DNA from: Tillus elongatus
Lineage: Eukaryota; Arthropoda; Insecta; Coleoptera; Cleridae
Assembly: GCA_964006375.1 (NCBI GenBank)
Contig: OZ023264.1
Span: forward strand, 15,944,225 to 16,008,224
Direction of reading: 5' to 3'
DNA: 64,000 bases
The notes under the pieces are model-generated. The model was not told the origin of the DNA. It was given only the letters and a program-made list of their open reading frames with translations, and did not search any database. Of this stretch, positions 63,937 to 64,000 are shown in pieces. Numbering within the stretch: the stretch's first letter is position 1; each line of letters begins with the position of its first letter. The translations under genes and the position numbers were made by a program.

Positions 63937-64000
63937 TTTAGTGAATTTTCTTAAAAAAATTCACTAATGAGGAGATCTCGACTTTTGAATTTTGAAAAAA
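63937..64000 (+). repeat. Helentron-like left end, running off the window
   Basis: TTTTAGTGAATTTTCTTAAA, its hairpin partner ATTCACTAATGAGG, then AGATCTCGACTTTTG. The remainder lies beyond position 64000. Confidence 0.8.

Overview
This is an AT-rich, gene-poor window from an animal nuclear genome, most likely an arthropod and probably an insect. The evidence is indirect: jockey/CR1-type non-LTR retrotransposons, Penelope-like elements (PLEs) with GIY-YIG endonucleases, mariner-like transposases of the DUF4817 type common in insects, a pogo-like transposase with a C-terminal PHD finger, and very long (TA)n tracts. Most of the 64 kb is transposable-element sequence, much of it nested. I see no rRNA, no CRISPR and no bacterial-style operon.

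The commonest repeat is a non-autonomous family with about ten left ends and about twenty right ends. Its left end opens with AGTGAATTTTC and folds into a hairpin. A (TA)n tract of up to about 165 bp sits in the middle. Its right end carries the inverse GAAAATTCACT followed by a hairpin with stem ACGCA/TGCGT. This layout resembles the Helentron/DINE-1 class of non-autonomous Helitrons. Near-complete copies lie at 1272-2619, 9251-9941 (minus), 47234-48408, 54517-55475 and 61892-63244 (minus).

Layout. 1-3.3 kb: RTE-like fragment and Helentron-like copies. 4.2-5.4 kb: minus-strand non-LTR element with RNase H. 6.4-10 kb: Helentron-like copies and a tRNA-derived SINE. 12.4-15.3 kb: decayed CR1/jockey-group element, with relatives at 19.9-21.3 kb (minus) and 23.5-24.1 kb. 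16.1-19.8 kb: PLE, second non-LTR element, TA-type MITE. 26.75-27.37 kb: the only convincing host gene piece, a minus-strand first exon with an eh1 repressor motif and a promoter-like region. 28.4-31.2 kb: PLE nested in a Helentron-like copy. 31.4-34.4 kb: non-LTR element with a long open reading frame. 35-37.2 kb: jockey remnant (minus). 38.4-39.05 kb: hAT-type MITE with a perfect 8-bp duplication. 40.07-42.88 kb: complete pogo-like transposon. 44.1-46.3 kb: PLE (minus). 48.4-49.6 kb: mariner remnant. 50.7-52.6 kb: retrozyme-like tandem element with hammerhead ribozymes. 54-56.9 kb: mariner-like element with about 300-bp inverted repeats. 57.4-60.6 kb: non-LTR remnant with tandem amplification between inverted arms.

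The most striking signal is at 50,990-51,050 and again at 52,540-52,600. Each can fold as a type I hammerhead ribozyme with all core bases, a palindromic stem III and a GUC cleavage site. They end tandem units of about 310 bp, the architecture of animal retrozymes. PLEs, the proposed helpers of such elements, occur at least three times here, and several carry hammerhead-like hairpins of their own. Second in interest is the pogo transposase, where a (TA)n tract has expanded inside the reading frame just before the first catalytic aspartate.
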